This document shows, piece by piece, positions 26,549 to 35,145 of a DNA stretch of 64,000 bases (the first letter of the stretch is position 1; each line of letters begins with the position of its first letter). The position numbers and the translations under genes are program-made. The notes under the pieces were generated by a model. It was given only the letters and a program-made list of their open reading frames with translations, ran no database searches and was not told where the DNA came from. The stretch is from Pseudomonas extremorientalis. GTDB lineage: Bacteria; Pseudomonadota; Gammaproteobacteria; Pseudomonadales; Pseudomonadaceae. The stretch is from contig NZ_MDGK01000060.1 in the NCBI RefSeq assembly GCF_001870465.1, forward strand, positions 1-64,000, given 5' to 3'.

Positions 26549-27886
26549 TCAGCTGGCAGTGGCAAGCAACCGGTCCTGCACCGAGCGCCCCTTGCCGCGC
26601 CCACGGTCCAGGGCATACAACGACGCCGCAATTTCATCGGCGCGGATCGGCAGCACCGACAGCAAGGTGTCGCTCAAACCGTGGCTGGCCTGGCTGAACC
26701 CCTGGATGTAGATGCCGGCGTTGCAACGCTCGTCGGTGACGATGCGGTAGTCGCGCGCCACGTCGAAGTCGCCCAGGTAGTCTTCCAGCGGCGCGAGCAA
26801 GGCGCGGTGCGTCTGGCGCTCGTAGCCGGTGGCCAGGATCACCGCGTCGTAATGGTTGAGGCTGGTTTCGCCGTTGGCGTTGTTGCGCAGCGCCAACTCG
26901 ATGCCCAGCGGGCCCGGCGTGGCCTTCTCGACCACGGTCATGGTGCGGAACGCCTGGCGGGCGATGCCGGAAACTTTCTGGCGGTAGAAAATGCCGTAGA
27001 TGCGCTCGATCAGGTCCAGATCCACCACCGAATAGTTGGTGTTCTGGTACTCGGCCACCAGGCGCTCGCGCTCGGCGCCCTCCTGCTGGAACACCAGGTC
27101 GGTAAAGGCCGGCGAGAACACTTCGTTGACGAACGGGCTGTCATCGGCCGGCTTGAGCGCCGAGCCGCGCAGGATCATGTCGACCTGCACCGACGGGAAG
27201 CTGTCGTTCAGGTCGATAAAGGCTTCGGCCGCACTCTGGCCGCCGCCGATGATGGCGATGCGCATGGCCTTGCCGTCGACACACGGCTGGCTGGCCATGC
27301 GCTCCAGGTATTGGGAATGGTGGAACACCCGGCTGTCGCCTTTGAGCGCGTTGAACGCCTCAGGAATACGTGGCGTGCCACCGGCGCTGACCACCACCGA
27401 ACGAGTGGTGCGCACATGCTGCTCGCCCAGTGCATCGCGGGAGATCACGCGCAGGGCTTCGACCTGCTGCTGGTGCAGGATCGGCTCGATGGCCAGCACC
27501 TCCTCGCCGTAGCGCGCCTGGGCCTGGAACTGGCCGGCGACCCAGCGCAGGTAATCGTTGTACTCCATGCGGCACGGGTAGAAGGTGCCCAGGTTGATGA
27601 ACTCCACCAGGCGGTCGTGGGCTTTCAGGTAATTGACGAAGGAGTACGGACTGGTGGGGTTGCGCAGGGTCACTAGATCCTTGAGGAACGAGATCTGCAG
27701 CTCGCTCTGGGTGACCAGGGTATTGCCGTGCCAGCGGTAGTCGGCCTGTTTGTCCAGGAACAGTACGTCCAGTTTGCCCTGGGCCTTTTCGCGCTCCTGC
27801 AGGGCGATGGCCAGCGCCAGGTTCGAAGGGCCGAAACCGATACCGATCAGGTCGTGAACCGCGGGCGAAGCAATTGCCTGTGTCAT
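26549..27886 (-). CDS. pvdA: L-ornithine N5-monooxygenase (pyoverdine synthesis)
   Basis: 445-residue flavin N-hydroxylase with FAD motif GIGFGPSNLALAIAL, NADPH motif GGGQSAAEAF and the C-terminal ATGY motif. Length equals P. aeruginosa PvdA (about 443). It hydroxylates ornithine for the hydroxamate ligands of pyoverdine. A PvdS-type promoter lies about 85-108 bp upstream of the ATG, and the pyoverdine exporter genes are nearby. Confidence 0.93.
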   Translation of the reverse strand: MTQAIASPAVHDLIGIGFGPSNLALAIALQEREKAQGKLDVLFLDKQADYRWHGNTLVTQSELQISFLKDLVTLRNPTSPYSFVNYLKAHDRLVEFINLGTFYPCRMEYNDYLRWVAGQFQAQARYGEEVLAIEPILHQQQVEALRVISRDALGEQHVRTTRSVVVSAGGTPRIPEAFNALKGDSRVFHHSQYLERMASQPCVDGKAMRIAIIGGGQSAAEAFIDLNDSFPSVQVDMILRGSALKPADDSPFVNEVFSPAFTDLVFQQEGAERERLVAEYQNTNYSVVDLDLIERIYGIFYRQKVSGIARQAFRTMTVVEKATPGPLGIELALRNNANGETSLNHYDAVILATGYERQTHRALLAPLEDYLGDFDVARDYRIVTDERCNAGIYIQGFSQASHGLSDTLLSVLPIRADEIAASLYALDRGRGKGRSVQDRLLATAS

Positions 27887-27970
27887 TCCAGTGTCCTCTG
27901 GATAAGCCCCTTGGCGGTGGGGCGGGAATACCTTTCAAGGCCTGCACATCAGGCCGTGTGTTGATAGGAA

Positions 27971-27994
27971 ACGAGGACAGTGAAATAAAATTTA
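27971..27994 (-). promoter_or_regulatory. PvdS-dependent (iron-starvation) promoter of pvdA
   Basis: On the minus strand the sequence reads TAAAT-N16-CGT, the exact iron-starvation box recognised by the sigma factor PvdS. It lies 85 bp upstream of the pvdA start, between pvdA and the ECF sigma gene. Confidence 0.85.
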
Positions 27995-27995
27995 A

Positions 27996-28010
27996 CTGAT
28001 CAGTGATCAG
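27996..28010. repeat. Short palindrome at the end of the ECF sigma gene
   Basis: CTGATCA-G-TGATCAG, 7-bp arms around one base, covering the ECF sigma stop codon and abutting the PvdS box. There is no T-run, so it is not a classical terminator. Confidence 0.5.
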
Positions 28011-28489
28011 TGCGCTTCCCACTCGCGCATGCGCACCCGGCAGTGCTTCATGGCGTTGACGATGTGTTTTTCCACCAACGCGCGGGAAATGCACAGGCGT
28101 TCGGCAATCTGCAGGTGGGTCAGGCCGTCGAGCTTGCGCAGCAGGAAGCTGTCGCGACAGGCCGGCGGCAGCTCGGCCAGGGCGCGTTCGAGCAGTTCCA
28201 GGCGCTGGCCGTGGTCGTGGGTGGTGTGCGGCGAACTGCTGGCAAAGCGTTCTTCGGCATCGAGTACGTCCAGCGGTTCGACCTGGCGCAAGGCATTGCG
28301 CCGGTGGCCGTCAATCACCAGGTTAAGCGCGGTGCGGTACAAAAAGGCACGGGGTTGTTCGATGGGGGTGTCGCTGGAACGTTCCAGCACCCGGACATAC
28401 GCGTCATGCACCACATCCTCGGCCACCTGACGGTTGCCCAGCTTGGCGTTGAGGAAACACACCAGCTCGCGATAGTAGTTTTCCAACAT
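28007..28489 (-). CDS. ECF iron-starvation sigma factor, FpvI-like
   Basis: 160-residue ECF sigma factor. Region 2 is LENYYRELVCFLNAKLGNRQVAEDVVHDAYVRVLE-like (about 1-70) and region 4 (about 100-155) has LPPACRDSFLLRKLDGLTHLQIAERL. This is the FecI-type arrangement used for TonB-receptor genes. It is not PvdS, which is longer (about 187) with different region-2 sequence. Size and position beside pvdA and pvdRT-opmQ suggest FpvI, but no receptor or anti-sigma gene lies in the window. The ATG at 28489 has CGGGAG upstream; the longer ORF from 28573 starts inside the Fur-box-like region and is rejected. Confidence 0.78.
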   Translation of the reverse strand: MLENYYRELVCFLNAKLGNRQVAEDVVHDAYVRVLERSSDTPIEQPRAFLYRTALNLVIDGHRRNALRQVEPLDVLDAEERFASSSPHTTHDHGQRLELLERALAELPPACRDSFLLRKLDGLTHLQIAERLCISRALVEKHIVNAMKHCRVRMREWEAH

Positions 28490-28572
28490 GACTCCCGGCC
28501 GCGGGGTGGCGGCATTAGGTCCCCGGGTGCAAAAAAGACAGCGTTCAGGTGATGGCAGTTTGAGTGTGTGCA

Positions 28573-28591
28573 ATTTATAGTAATTCTCATC
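28573..28591 (-). promoter_or_regulatory. Fur-box-like element upstream of the ECF sigma gene
   Basis: On the minus strand GATGAGAATTACTATAAAT resembles the Fur consensus GATAATGATAATCATTATC. It lies about 85 bp upstream of the sigma-factor ATG, as expected for iron-repressed FecI-type sigma genes. Confidence 0.6.
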
Positions 28592-28664
28592 TACTTTTAA
28601 AGCAGACTCGCATCAACGGACGATTTTTTTCTTCAAGGGAGCTGTAACTGCTTATGTAACCGCC

Positions 28665-28688
28665 TAAATCCCCGCGCAATTCTCTCGT
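28665..28688 (+). promoter_or_regulatory. PvdS-dependent promoter of pvdRT-opmQ
   Basis: TAAAT-N16-CGT on the plus strand, an exact match to the iron-starvation box, 57 bp upstream of the pvdR ATG. Confidence 0.85.
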
Positions 28689-28744
28689 TTACTTGTCAGC
28701 TCCCCGCAACTGCGGTCCGAACTTTCCTGGCTGGAAACCCACGC

Positions 28745-29914
28745 ATGAAACGCCCTCGACCTGCCCGACGCGCCTTGCTCGTTATCGCGTGCCTGATCCC
28801 CATTATCGCCGTCGCGGCCTGGCAGGTGCTGCCGCCGGGGCGTGACACCCTCACCACCGTCACCGTCACCCGCGGCAATATCGAAAACAGCGTGACCGCC
28901 CTGGGCACCCTGCAACCGCGTCGTTATGTGGACGTGGGCGCCCAGGCATCGGGGCAGATCCGCAAGATCCACGTCGAGGCCGGCGACCAGGTGCAGGAAG
29001 GCCAACTGCTGGTGGAGATCGACCCGTCCACGCAGAAGGCCAAGCTCGACGCCAGCCGCTACGCCATCGAAAACCTCAAGGCCCAGTTGCAGGAGCAAAA
29101 GGCCCAGCACGAACTGGCGCGCCAGAAATACCAGCGCCAGCAGCGCCTGGTCGCCGGCAACGCCACCCGCGAGGAAGACGTACAAACCGCCAAGGCGGAA
29201 CTGAGCGCCACCCAGGCCCGGGTCGATATGTTCCAGGCGCAGATCCTGCAAGCCCAGGCCAGCCTGCGCAGTGATGAAGCCGAGTTGGGCTACACGCGGA
29301 TTTATGCGCCGATGACCGGCACCGTGGTCGCGGTGGACGCGCGGGTCGGCCAGACCCTCAACGCACAGCAGCAGACACCGTTGATCCTGCGGATCGCCAA
29401 GCTGTCGCCGATGACCGTCTGGGCGGAAGTCTCGGAAGCGGATATCGGCCACGTCAAACCGGGCATGACCGCCTATTTCACCACCCTGAGCGGCGGCAAC
29501 CGGCGCTGGACCAGCACCGTGCGGCAGATCCTGCCGATCCCGCCCAAGCCGTTGAACGAAACCCAGGGCAGCGGCAGCCCCAACAGTTCGAATAAAAGCG
29601 GCAGCGGCCGCGTGGTGCTGTACACCGTGTTGCTGGATGTGGACAACAGCGACAACACGTTGATGGCGGAAATGACCGCCCAGGTATTTTTCGTCGCCAG
29701 CCAGGCCCAGGATACGCTGACGGCGCCGATCGCTGCGCTACAGGGCACGGCCAACGCCAACCAGCAGATCGCCCGGGTGGTGGGCAAGAACGGCCGTATC
29801 GAGCAGCGCCAGGTGCAGGTCGGCATCAGCGACCGCCTGCGCGTGCAGGTACTCGACGGCCTGAACGAAGGTGATCAACTGCTGGTCGGCCCGGCCGACG
29901 GCAACGGGGGTTGA
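28745..29914 (+). CDS. pvdR: Periplasmic adaptor of the pyoverdine efflux pump
   Basis: 389 residues. N-terminal membrane anchor (about 9-27), then lipoyl/barrel-sandwich halves flanking an alpha-helical hairpin (about 95-175, Gln/Ala-rich), and a C-terminal beta-barrel: the MacA/HlyD architecture. PvdRT-OpmQ recycles and secretes pyoverdine from the periplasm. First gene of a three-gene operon with an exact PvdS box upstream. Confidence 0.92.
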   Translation: MKRPRPARRALLVIACLIPIIAVAAWQVLPPGRDTLTTVTVTRGNIENSVTALGTLQPRRYVDVGAQASGQIRKIHVEAGDQVQEGQLLVEIDPSTQKAKLDASRYAIENLKAQLQEQKAQHELARQKYQRQQRLVAGNATREEDVQTAKAELSATQARVDMFQAQILQAQASLRSDEAELGYTRIYAPMTGTVVAVDARVGQTLNAQQQTPLILRIAKLSPMTVWAEVSEADIGHVKPGMTAYFTTLSGGNRRWTSTVRQILPIPPKPLNETQGSGSPNSSNKSGSGRVVLYTVLLDVDNSDNTLMAEMTAQVFFVASQAQDTLTAPIAALQGTANANQQIARVVGKNGRIEQRQVQVGISDRLRVQVLDGLNEGDQLLVGPADGNGG

Positions 29915-29915
29915 G

Positions 29916-31886
29916 GTGAACACGCCCCTGATCGAACTCAAGGACATCCGCAAGTCCTACGGCGGCGGCGACAGCCCGCTGGTCGACGTGTTGCGCGGCA
30001 TCGACCTGGCGATCCATGCCGGGGAATTCGTCGCCATCGTCGGTGCCTCCGGCTCCGGCAAGTCCACGTTGATGAACATCCTCGGTTGCCTTGACCGCCC
30101 CAGCACCGGCGACTACCTGTTCGCCGGGGAAAACGTCGCGCACCTGGACAGCGACGAACTGGCCTGGCTGCGCCGCGAAGCCTTTGGTTTTGTGTTCCAG
30201 GGCTACCACCTGATCCCCTCGGGCACGGCCCAGGAAAACGTCGAGATGCCGGCCATCTACGCCGGTATCAGCGCCGCCGAACGCCATGCCCGCGCCAACG
30301 CCCTGCTCACCCGCCTGGGCCTGGCCGAGCGCACCGGCAACCGTCCGCACCAGCTGTCCGGCGGTCAGCAGCAGCGAGTGTCCATCGCCCGTGCGTTGAT
30401 GAACGGCGGCCATATCATCCTCGCCGACGAACCCACCGGCGCCCTCGACAGCCACAGCGGCGCCGAGGTCATGACCCTGCTGGACGAACTGGCCAGCCAG
30501 GGCCACGTAGTGATCCTGATCACCCACGACCGCGAAGTGGCTGCGCGGGCCAACCGCATCATCGAAATTCGCGATGGCTTGATCATCAGTGACTCGGCCA
30601 ATGACAGCGACACCAGGCCCGTAGCCACCACCGGCGCCCTGCAAGCCGTGGACCTGCGCCAGCGCCTGGCCGACGGCGCCGAGCACAACGGCGCCTGGAA
30701 AGCCGAACTGGTGGACGCGGTGCAAGCTGCCTGGCGTGTGATGTGGATCAACCGCTTCCGTACCGCGCTGACCCTGCTGGGCATCATCATCGGCGTGGCG
30801 TCGGTGGTGGTGATGCTGGCAGTGGGCGAAGGCAGCAAGCGCCAGGTCATGGCGCAGATGGGCGCGTTCGGCTCCAACATCATCTACCTCAGCGGTTCAT
30901 CGCCGAATCCGCGCACGCCGCTGGGGATCGTGACGCTCGATGACGTGCATGCGCTGGCGGCCCTGCCGCAGGTGCAGCGCATCATGCCGGTCAACGGCAA
31001 CGAAGCCGGGGTGCGTTTCGGCAATGTCGACTACATGGCTTACGTGGGCGGCAACGACACCAACTTCCCGGAGATTTTCAATTGGCCGGTGGTCGAGGGC
31101 AATTATTTCACTGCCGCCGACGAGCGTGCCGCTGCCACCGTGGCGGTGATTGGTCATCGTGTGCGTGAGAAGCTGTTCAAGGGCGAGGTCGACCCCATCG
31201 GCCAGTACATCCTGATTGAAAACGTGCCATTCCAGGTGATCGGCGTGCTGGCGGAAAAAGGCGCCAGCTCCGGCAACAAGGACAGCGACGATCGCGTTGC
31301 CATCCCTTACACCGCCGCCAGCGTGCGCCTGTTCGGCAGCTACAACCCCGAGTATGTGGTGATCGCCGCGGCGGACGCGCGCAAGGTCCGCGAGGCCGAG
31401 GTGGCCATCGACCAGTTGATGCAAAAACTGCACAACGGCAAGCGCGACTATGAGCTGACCAACAACGCCGCGATGATCCAGGCCGAGGCGCGCACGCAGA
31501 ACACACTGTCGCTGATGCTCGGTTCGATTGCCGCGATTTCCCTGTTGGTGGGCGGCATCGGCGTGATGAACATCATGTTGATGACTGTACGCGAGCGTAC
31601 CCGTGAAATCGGTATCCGCATGGCCACCGGCGCACGCCAGCGCGACATCCTGCGTCAGTTCCTCACCGAAGCGGTGATGCTTTCGGTGGTCGGCGGCCTG
31701 TGCGGCATCGCCCTCGCGCTGTTGGTGGGCGGGGTGCTGGTGCTGGCCAAGGTGGCGGTGCAGTTTTCCCTGGTGGCGGTGTTCGGTGCATTCGGTTGCG
31801 CCCTTGTCACCGGCGTCGTATTCGGCTTTATGCCGGCCCGTAAAGCTGCCCGGCTCGATCCGGTTAAGGCGTTGACCAGTGAATAA
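29916..31886 (+). CDS. pvdT: MacB-type ABC transporter of the pyoverdine efflux pump
   Basis: 656 residues. N-terminal ABC domain (about 5-235; Walker A GASGSGKST, signature LSGGQQQRVSIARAL, Walker B IILADEPTGALD), then a membrane segment near 285, a large periplasmic MacB_PCD domain and three C-terminal membrane segments (FtsX type). The GTG start at 29916 follows the pvdR stop by one base; the longer upstream reading lies inside pvdR and is rejected. Confidence 0.92.
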   Translation: MNTPLIELKDIRKSYGGGDSPLVDVLRGIDLAIHAGEFVAIVGASGSGKSTLMNILGCLDRPSTGDYLFAGENVAHLDSDELAWLRREAFGFVFQGYHLIPSGTAQENVEMPAIYAGISAAERHARANALLTRLGLAERTGNRPHQLSGGQQQRVSIARALMNGGHIILADEPTGALDSHSGAEVMTLLDELASQGHVVILITHDREVAARANRIIEIRDGLIISDSANDSDTRPVATTGALQAVDLRQRLADGAEHNGAWKAELVDAVQAAWRVMWINRFRTALTLLGIIIGVASVVVMLAVGEGSKRQVMAQMGAFGSNIIYLSGSSPNPRTPLGIVTLDDVHALAALPQVQRIMPVNGNEAGVRFGNVDYMAYVGGNDTNFPEIFNWPVVEGNYFTAADERAAATVAVIGHRVREKLFKGEVDPIGQYILIENVPFQVIGVLAEKGASSGNKDSDDRVAIPYTAASVRLFGSYNPEYVVIAAADARKVREAEVAIDQLMQKLHNGKRDYELTNNAAMIQAEARTQNTLSLMLGSIAAISLLVGGIGVMNIMLMTVRERTREIGIRMATGARQRDILRQFLTEAVMLSVVGGLCGIALALLVGGVLVLAKVAVQFSLVAVFGAFGCALVTGVVFGFMPARKAARLDPVKALTSE

Positions 31887-33282
31887 ACGATCCCTTTACC
31901 TGCCCGGCCTCTGCGTATTGCTCAGCGCCTGCACCGGCAACCCGCCTGCCATCGACAGCGGCATTGCACCGCCGGCTGCCTGGCAATATACCGAGCGCAG
32001 CGCCGCCCAGGCCACCCAGCAGCAATGGTGGACCCAGTTCGGCAGCCCGCAGCTCAATCGCCTGGTCGACCAGGCCCGCCGGGACAGCTTCGACGTGGCC
32101 GCCGCCACGGCCCGCGTGCGCCAGGCCCAGGCCAGCGCAGTGATCGCCGGCGCGCCGCTGCTGCCGGAGGTGAAATTCAACCTCGGCACGAGCCGCCAGA
32201 AATTGCTGCGCGGCCCTGGTGGCCCGGACCTGGACGCAACACGCAGCGATGATACCGTCGATAACTACAGCGCCAACCTCACCACCAGTTACGAAGTGGA
32301 CTTCTGGGGTGGCCGCGCCGCCGCCCGCGACAGCGCCTTACAGAGTCTGCGCGCCAGCGCGTTCGACCAGGCCACGGTGGAACTGACCCTGCTCAGCAGC
32401 GTCGCCGACCGCTACGCGCAAACCCTGGCCGCCCGGCAGCGCGAGCAGATTGCCGAGCTGAACCTGGCCAATGCGCGCAACGTGCTCGCGCTGGTGCAGA
32501 CCCGCTATGACGCCGGCTCCGCCACCGCGCTGGAACTGGCCCAGCAAAAAAGCCTGGTGGCCAGCCAGCAACGCCAATTGCCGCTGATCCAGCAACTGAG
32601 CGAAGAGTCGCGGATCACCCTGGCCGCCCTGCTCGGCCAGCCGGTACAAGGCCTGGACCTGGGCTCCGAGAGCTTCCAGGCGCTGACCTGGCCAACCATC
32701 GGCGCGGGCATGCCCAGCCAACTGCTCAGCCGCCGCCCCGACCTCGCCAAGGCCGAAGCACAACTGGCGGCGGCACAGGCCGACGTCACCGTGGCCCGCG
32801 CCGCCATGCTGCCTGCCATCACCCTGGGCGCAACCCTGGGCTCGGATGCCTACAAGGCCCTGGATATCCTGCGCAGCCCCTACTACACGCTGACCGCCGG
32901 CCTGGTCGGCCCGATCTTCAACAACGGCCGTTTAAGCGCTGAACGCGACAAGGCCCGCGCCCGCCAGGATGAACTGCTGCAAACCTATCGCGGCGCAATC
33001 ATCAACGGTTTTGCCGATGTGGAAAAAGCCCTCAGCAGCATCACCCGCCTCGACCAGCAACGCGAATGGCAGCGTGAAGAACTGCAACAGGCGCAGACGG
33101 CGTTCCAGATTGCCGAAAGCCGCTACCAGGCCGGCGCCGAAGACCTGCTCACCGTGCTGGAAACCCAGCGCACCCTGTACGCAGCCCAGGACCAGAACGT
33201 GCAACTGCGCTTGTCACGCCTACAGGCCAGTATCGCCCTGTACAAAGCACTGGGTGGTGGCTGGCAGACAGAGATCCGATAA
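31879..33282 (+). CDS. opmQ: Outer-membrane factor of the pyoverdine efflux pump
   Basis: 467-residue NodT-family outer-membrane efflux lipoprotein. Signal with lipobox LLSAC (Cys about 18), then two tandem OEP repeats with long helices. It overlaps pvdT by 8 nt. It completes the tripartite PvdRT-OpmQ system. Confidence 0.92.
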   Translation: MNKRSLYLPGLCVLLSACTGNPPAIDSGIAPPAAWQYTERSAAQATQQQWWTQFGSPQLNRLVDQARRDSFDVAAATARVRQAQASAVIAGAPLLPEVKFNLGTSRQKLLRGPGGPDLDATRSDDTVDNYSANLTTSYEVDFWGGRAAARDSALQSLRASAFDQATVELTLLSSVADRYAQTLAARQREQIAELNLANARNVLALVQTRYDAGSATALELAQQKSLVASQQRQLPLIQQLSEESRITLAALLGQPVQGLDLGSESFQALTWPTIGAGMPSQLLSRRPDLAKAEAQLAAAQADVTVARAAMLPAITLGATLGSDAYKALDILRSPYYTLTAGLVGPIFNNGRLSAERDKARARQDELLQTYRGAIINGFADVEKALSSITRLDQQREWQREELQQAQTAFQIAESRYQAGAEDLLTVLETQRTLYAAQDQNVQLRLSRLQASIALYKALGGGWQTEIR

Positions 33283-33386
33283 ACAAAACTCCAATTTCAT
33301 ACAACAGACGTTCTTTCAGCCTACATTCTTCGACCCAAGGTCCTTGGTAAAAAAGCCGCTATCACACGGTTGCCCGGGACCTCTCG

Positions 33387-34136
33387 ATGACTGCTGCAAA
33401 ACACCTGACGGGCGCCTGCCTCTGGCTGATGGCAAACCTTGCGACAGCCCAGCCGTTGATCCCCCCCACTGCCATCGACTGGTTGCTGGACTGTCCCCTG
33501 CCCTCCGTTGAACGCCTGGACCCTGCGGTACTGGAACGGACCCAATGCGGCACCGTGAGCGTACCGCGCAATCATGCCGCACCCCGCCAGGGCAGGTTGC
33601 GCTTGTACGTAACCCGCGTCGGTGCCCGCGACCCGTTGAACCGTGAAGGCGTGATCATTGCCCAGGCCGGCGACGCGGCCAAGAAGACTCAGGTCGGCAC
33701 CTTCGTCATCCACCTGGCCAGCCTGTGGGGCTCCCACTCCCACCCGGCCTATCGCCGGCTGGTCGACCGTTATGACGTCATCGAGCTCAGCACCCGCGAC
33801 CTCAGTACCGACAATGGCATCGAGCAGGCGGCCCAGGACCTGGAGTTCGTACGTACCCAACTCGGTGAAGCTCAATTGCGCTACCTGGGCAATGCCGACA
33901 GCGCACGCCTGGGCAACCGCTACGCCACGCTGTTTCCCGAACGGGTCACGCGCATGGTACTGGTCAACGCGCACGCGAGCGAAATGGCGGCACCCTTCGT
34001 TGAACAACTGCGCCTGAAAGACTCGTCCACACAGGACGCCAGCCGTTGCATCAACCGCTGGGTGGGCGACTTCCTGATCTACGGCAAGCAACCACCCCGG
34101 GCCACCCGCTGCCTGGATTCCGCCGAAGGACAGTAA
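33387..34136 (+). CDS. Truncated, probably inactive alpha/beta hydrolase (TAP-like)
   Basis: 249 residues with a signal peptide (cleavage near ATA/QP). The N-terminal part matches secreted tripeptidyl-aminopeptidase-like hydrolases: an early Cys pair (LLDCP, ERTQCGTVSVPRNHAAPRQGR) and LGNRYATLFPERVTRMVLV. The nucleophile elbow, normally GxSxG just before that segment, reads YLGNADSARLG, so the catalytic Ser position is lost. The protein ends where the cap and the Asp/His-bearing C-terminal half should follow. It may be a decayed gene or a periplasmic non-enzymatic protein. The 104-bp gap to opmQ suggests it is not part of the efflux operon. Confidence 0.6.
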   Translation: MTAAKHLTGACLWLMANLATAQPLIPPTAIDWLLDCPLPSVERLDPAVLERTQCGTVSVPRNHAAPRQGRLRLYVTRVGARDPLNREGVIIAQAGDAAKKTQVGTFVIHLASLWGSHSHPAYRRLVDRYDVIELSTRDLSTDNGIEQAAQDLEFVRTQLGEAQLRYLGNADSARLGNRYATLFPERVTRMVLVNAHASEMAAPFVEQLRLKDSSTQDASRCINRWVGDFLIYGKQPPRATRCLDSAEGQ

Positions 34137-34210
34137 CCCTCGTTTGCGACCTGTTGTCCTCAAAAACGACACCTGGCGTTGACGTTGGGGGTCGATCGTT
34201 ATTAAGTGCT

Positions 34211-34235
34211 ATTTATCCGCATTAATACGATAAAT
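34211..34235. promoter_or_regulatory. Candidate operator upstream of the GntR regulator
   Basis: ATTTATC at 34211-34217 and GATAAAT at 34229-34235 form an inverted repeat with an 11-bp spacer, ending 7 bp before the ATG. The position suits autoregulation. Confidence 0.4.
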
Positions 34236-34242
34236 CGAACCC

Positions 34243-35010
34243 ATGCTAAGCCGCCCGCTACGACGCAAACGCCAGAAGCTGTCCGATGTGATTGTCGAGT
34301 CGGTCAAGCGCTCAATCGTCACCGACGCCTTGAAGCCCGGCGACCGCCTGCCCACCGAGCGTGAGCTGATGGAAAGCTTCCAGTGCTCCAAGGGCTCTGC
34401 CCGCGAAGCACTCAAGGCCCTGGAAGTGGAAGGCCTGGTGAGCACCCGCACCGGCCCCAGCGGTGGCGCCTACCTGAACCAGGCCGGCACCGAACCGGCC
34501 AGCCGCGCATTGCGCAACTACCTGCACTTCCAGCACCTGGATGGCGAACAGGTGTACCAACTGCGCAAAGTCATCGAAGTGGAACTGGCGGTGTCGGTGC
34601 TCGGGCGCCTCAGCGAAGACGACTACCAGGCCCTGCAAGACAACGTGGATTTCTGCAGCGCCCCGGAAGACAGCGAGGCCGGCCAGCGCGAACAACGCCT
34701 GGCGGAGCTGGAGTTCCACAACCTGCTGGCCAAGGCCTGCCCCAACCCGCTGCTGAGTTTCATGGCGCAGTTTCTCAACGACCTGCTGCGCGACCTGGTG
34801 GTGCTGAAAAAAGCCTACAAGCCCAAGCGCAAGCAGTTCGACGCGGCCAACCTGGATTATCACAAGCAGTTGCTGATCGCCTTTCGTGCCGGGGATGAAA
34901 GCGCGGTACGCAGCTTGATGCATGAACACATGTGCGATGCCGAACACCACATGACCGCCCTTGAAGGCCAAGTCAGCCCGCATTTTCTACTGGAGTTCGA
35001 TCACTCTTAA
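34243..35010 (+). CDS. FadR-subfamily GntR regulator
   Basis: 255 residues. N-terminal GntR winged helix (about 12-80; KPGDRLPTERELMESF, SAREALKALEVEGLV) and C-terminal all-helical FCD ligand domain (about 95-235), whose metal/ligand His residues include those in EFHNLLAKA and DYHKQLLIAF. It precedes the liv/amidohydrolase operon in the same direction and is the likely regulator of it. Confidence 0.85.
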   Translation: MLSRPLRRKRQKLSDVIVESVKRSIVTDALKPGDRLPTERELMESFQCSKGSAREALKALEVEGLVSTRTGPSGGAYLNQAGTEPASRALRNYLHFQHLDGEQVYQLRKVIEVELAVSVLGRLSEDDYQALQDNVDFCSAPEDSEAGQREQRLAELEFHNLLAKACPNPLLSFMAQFLNDLLRDLVVLKKAYKPKRKQFDAANLDYHKQLLIAFRAGDESAVRSLMHEHMCDAEHHMTALEGQVSPHFLLEFDHS

Positions 35011-35145
35011 AGAACACCACAGACCCCATGTGGGCAGCATTTCAACCACACATCGTTTCATCCAATAACAGGCCTGCCCACAGGCCCTTGCTCCACCGTA
35101 TCGCCATTGCCACTCCTGCCAATAACTAAACCAGGGAGTCACCCC

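Noticed and set aside
25289..27676. Plus-strand ORF of 795 codons opposite the radical-SAM and pvdA genes
   Set aside because: It spans two real minus-strand genes and the LexA-box region; composition is that of a shadow frame.
28007..28489. Calling the ECF sigma factor PvdS
   Set aside because: PvdS is longer (about 187 residues) with a different N-terminal region. This protein is 160 residues with FecI/FpvI-like features.
28490..28573. N-terminal extension of the ECF sigma factor to an upstream ATG
   Set aside because: The extension has no similarity to sigma region 2, begins in the Fur-box-like element, and a better Shine-Dalgarno precedes the internal ATG at 28489.
33340..33365. CCAAGGTCCTTGG hairpin after opmQ as a terminator
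   Set aside because: The stem is short and is followed by an A-run rather than a T-run on the transcribed strand.
35011..35145. REP-like sequence between the GntR regulator and the binding protein
   Set aside because: Only short fragments (ATGTGGGCA, GCCCACAGG) resemble the REP flank; the core palindrome is absent.
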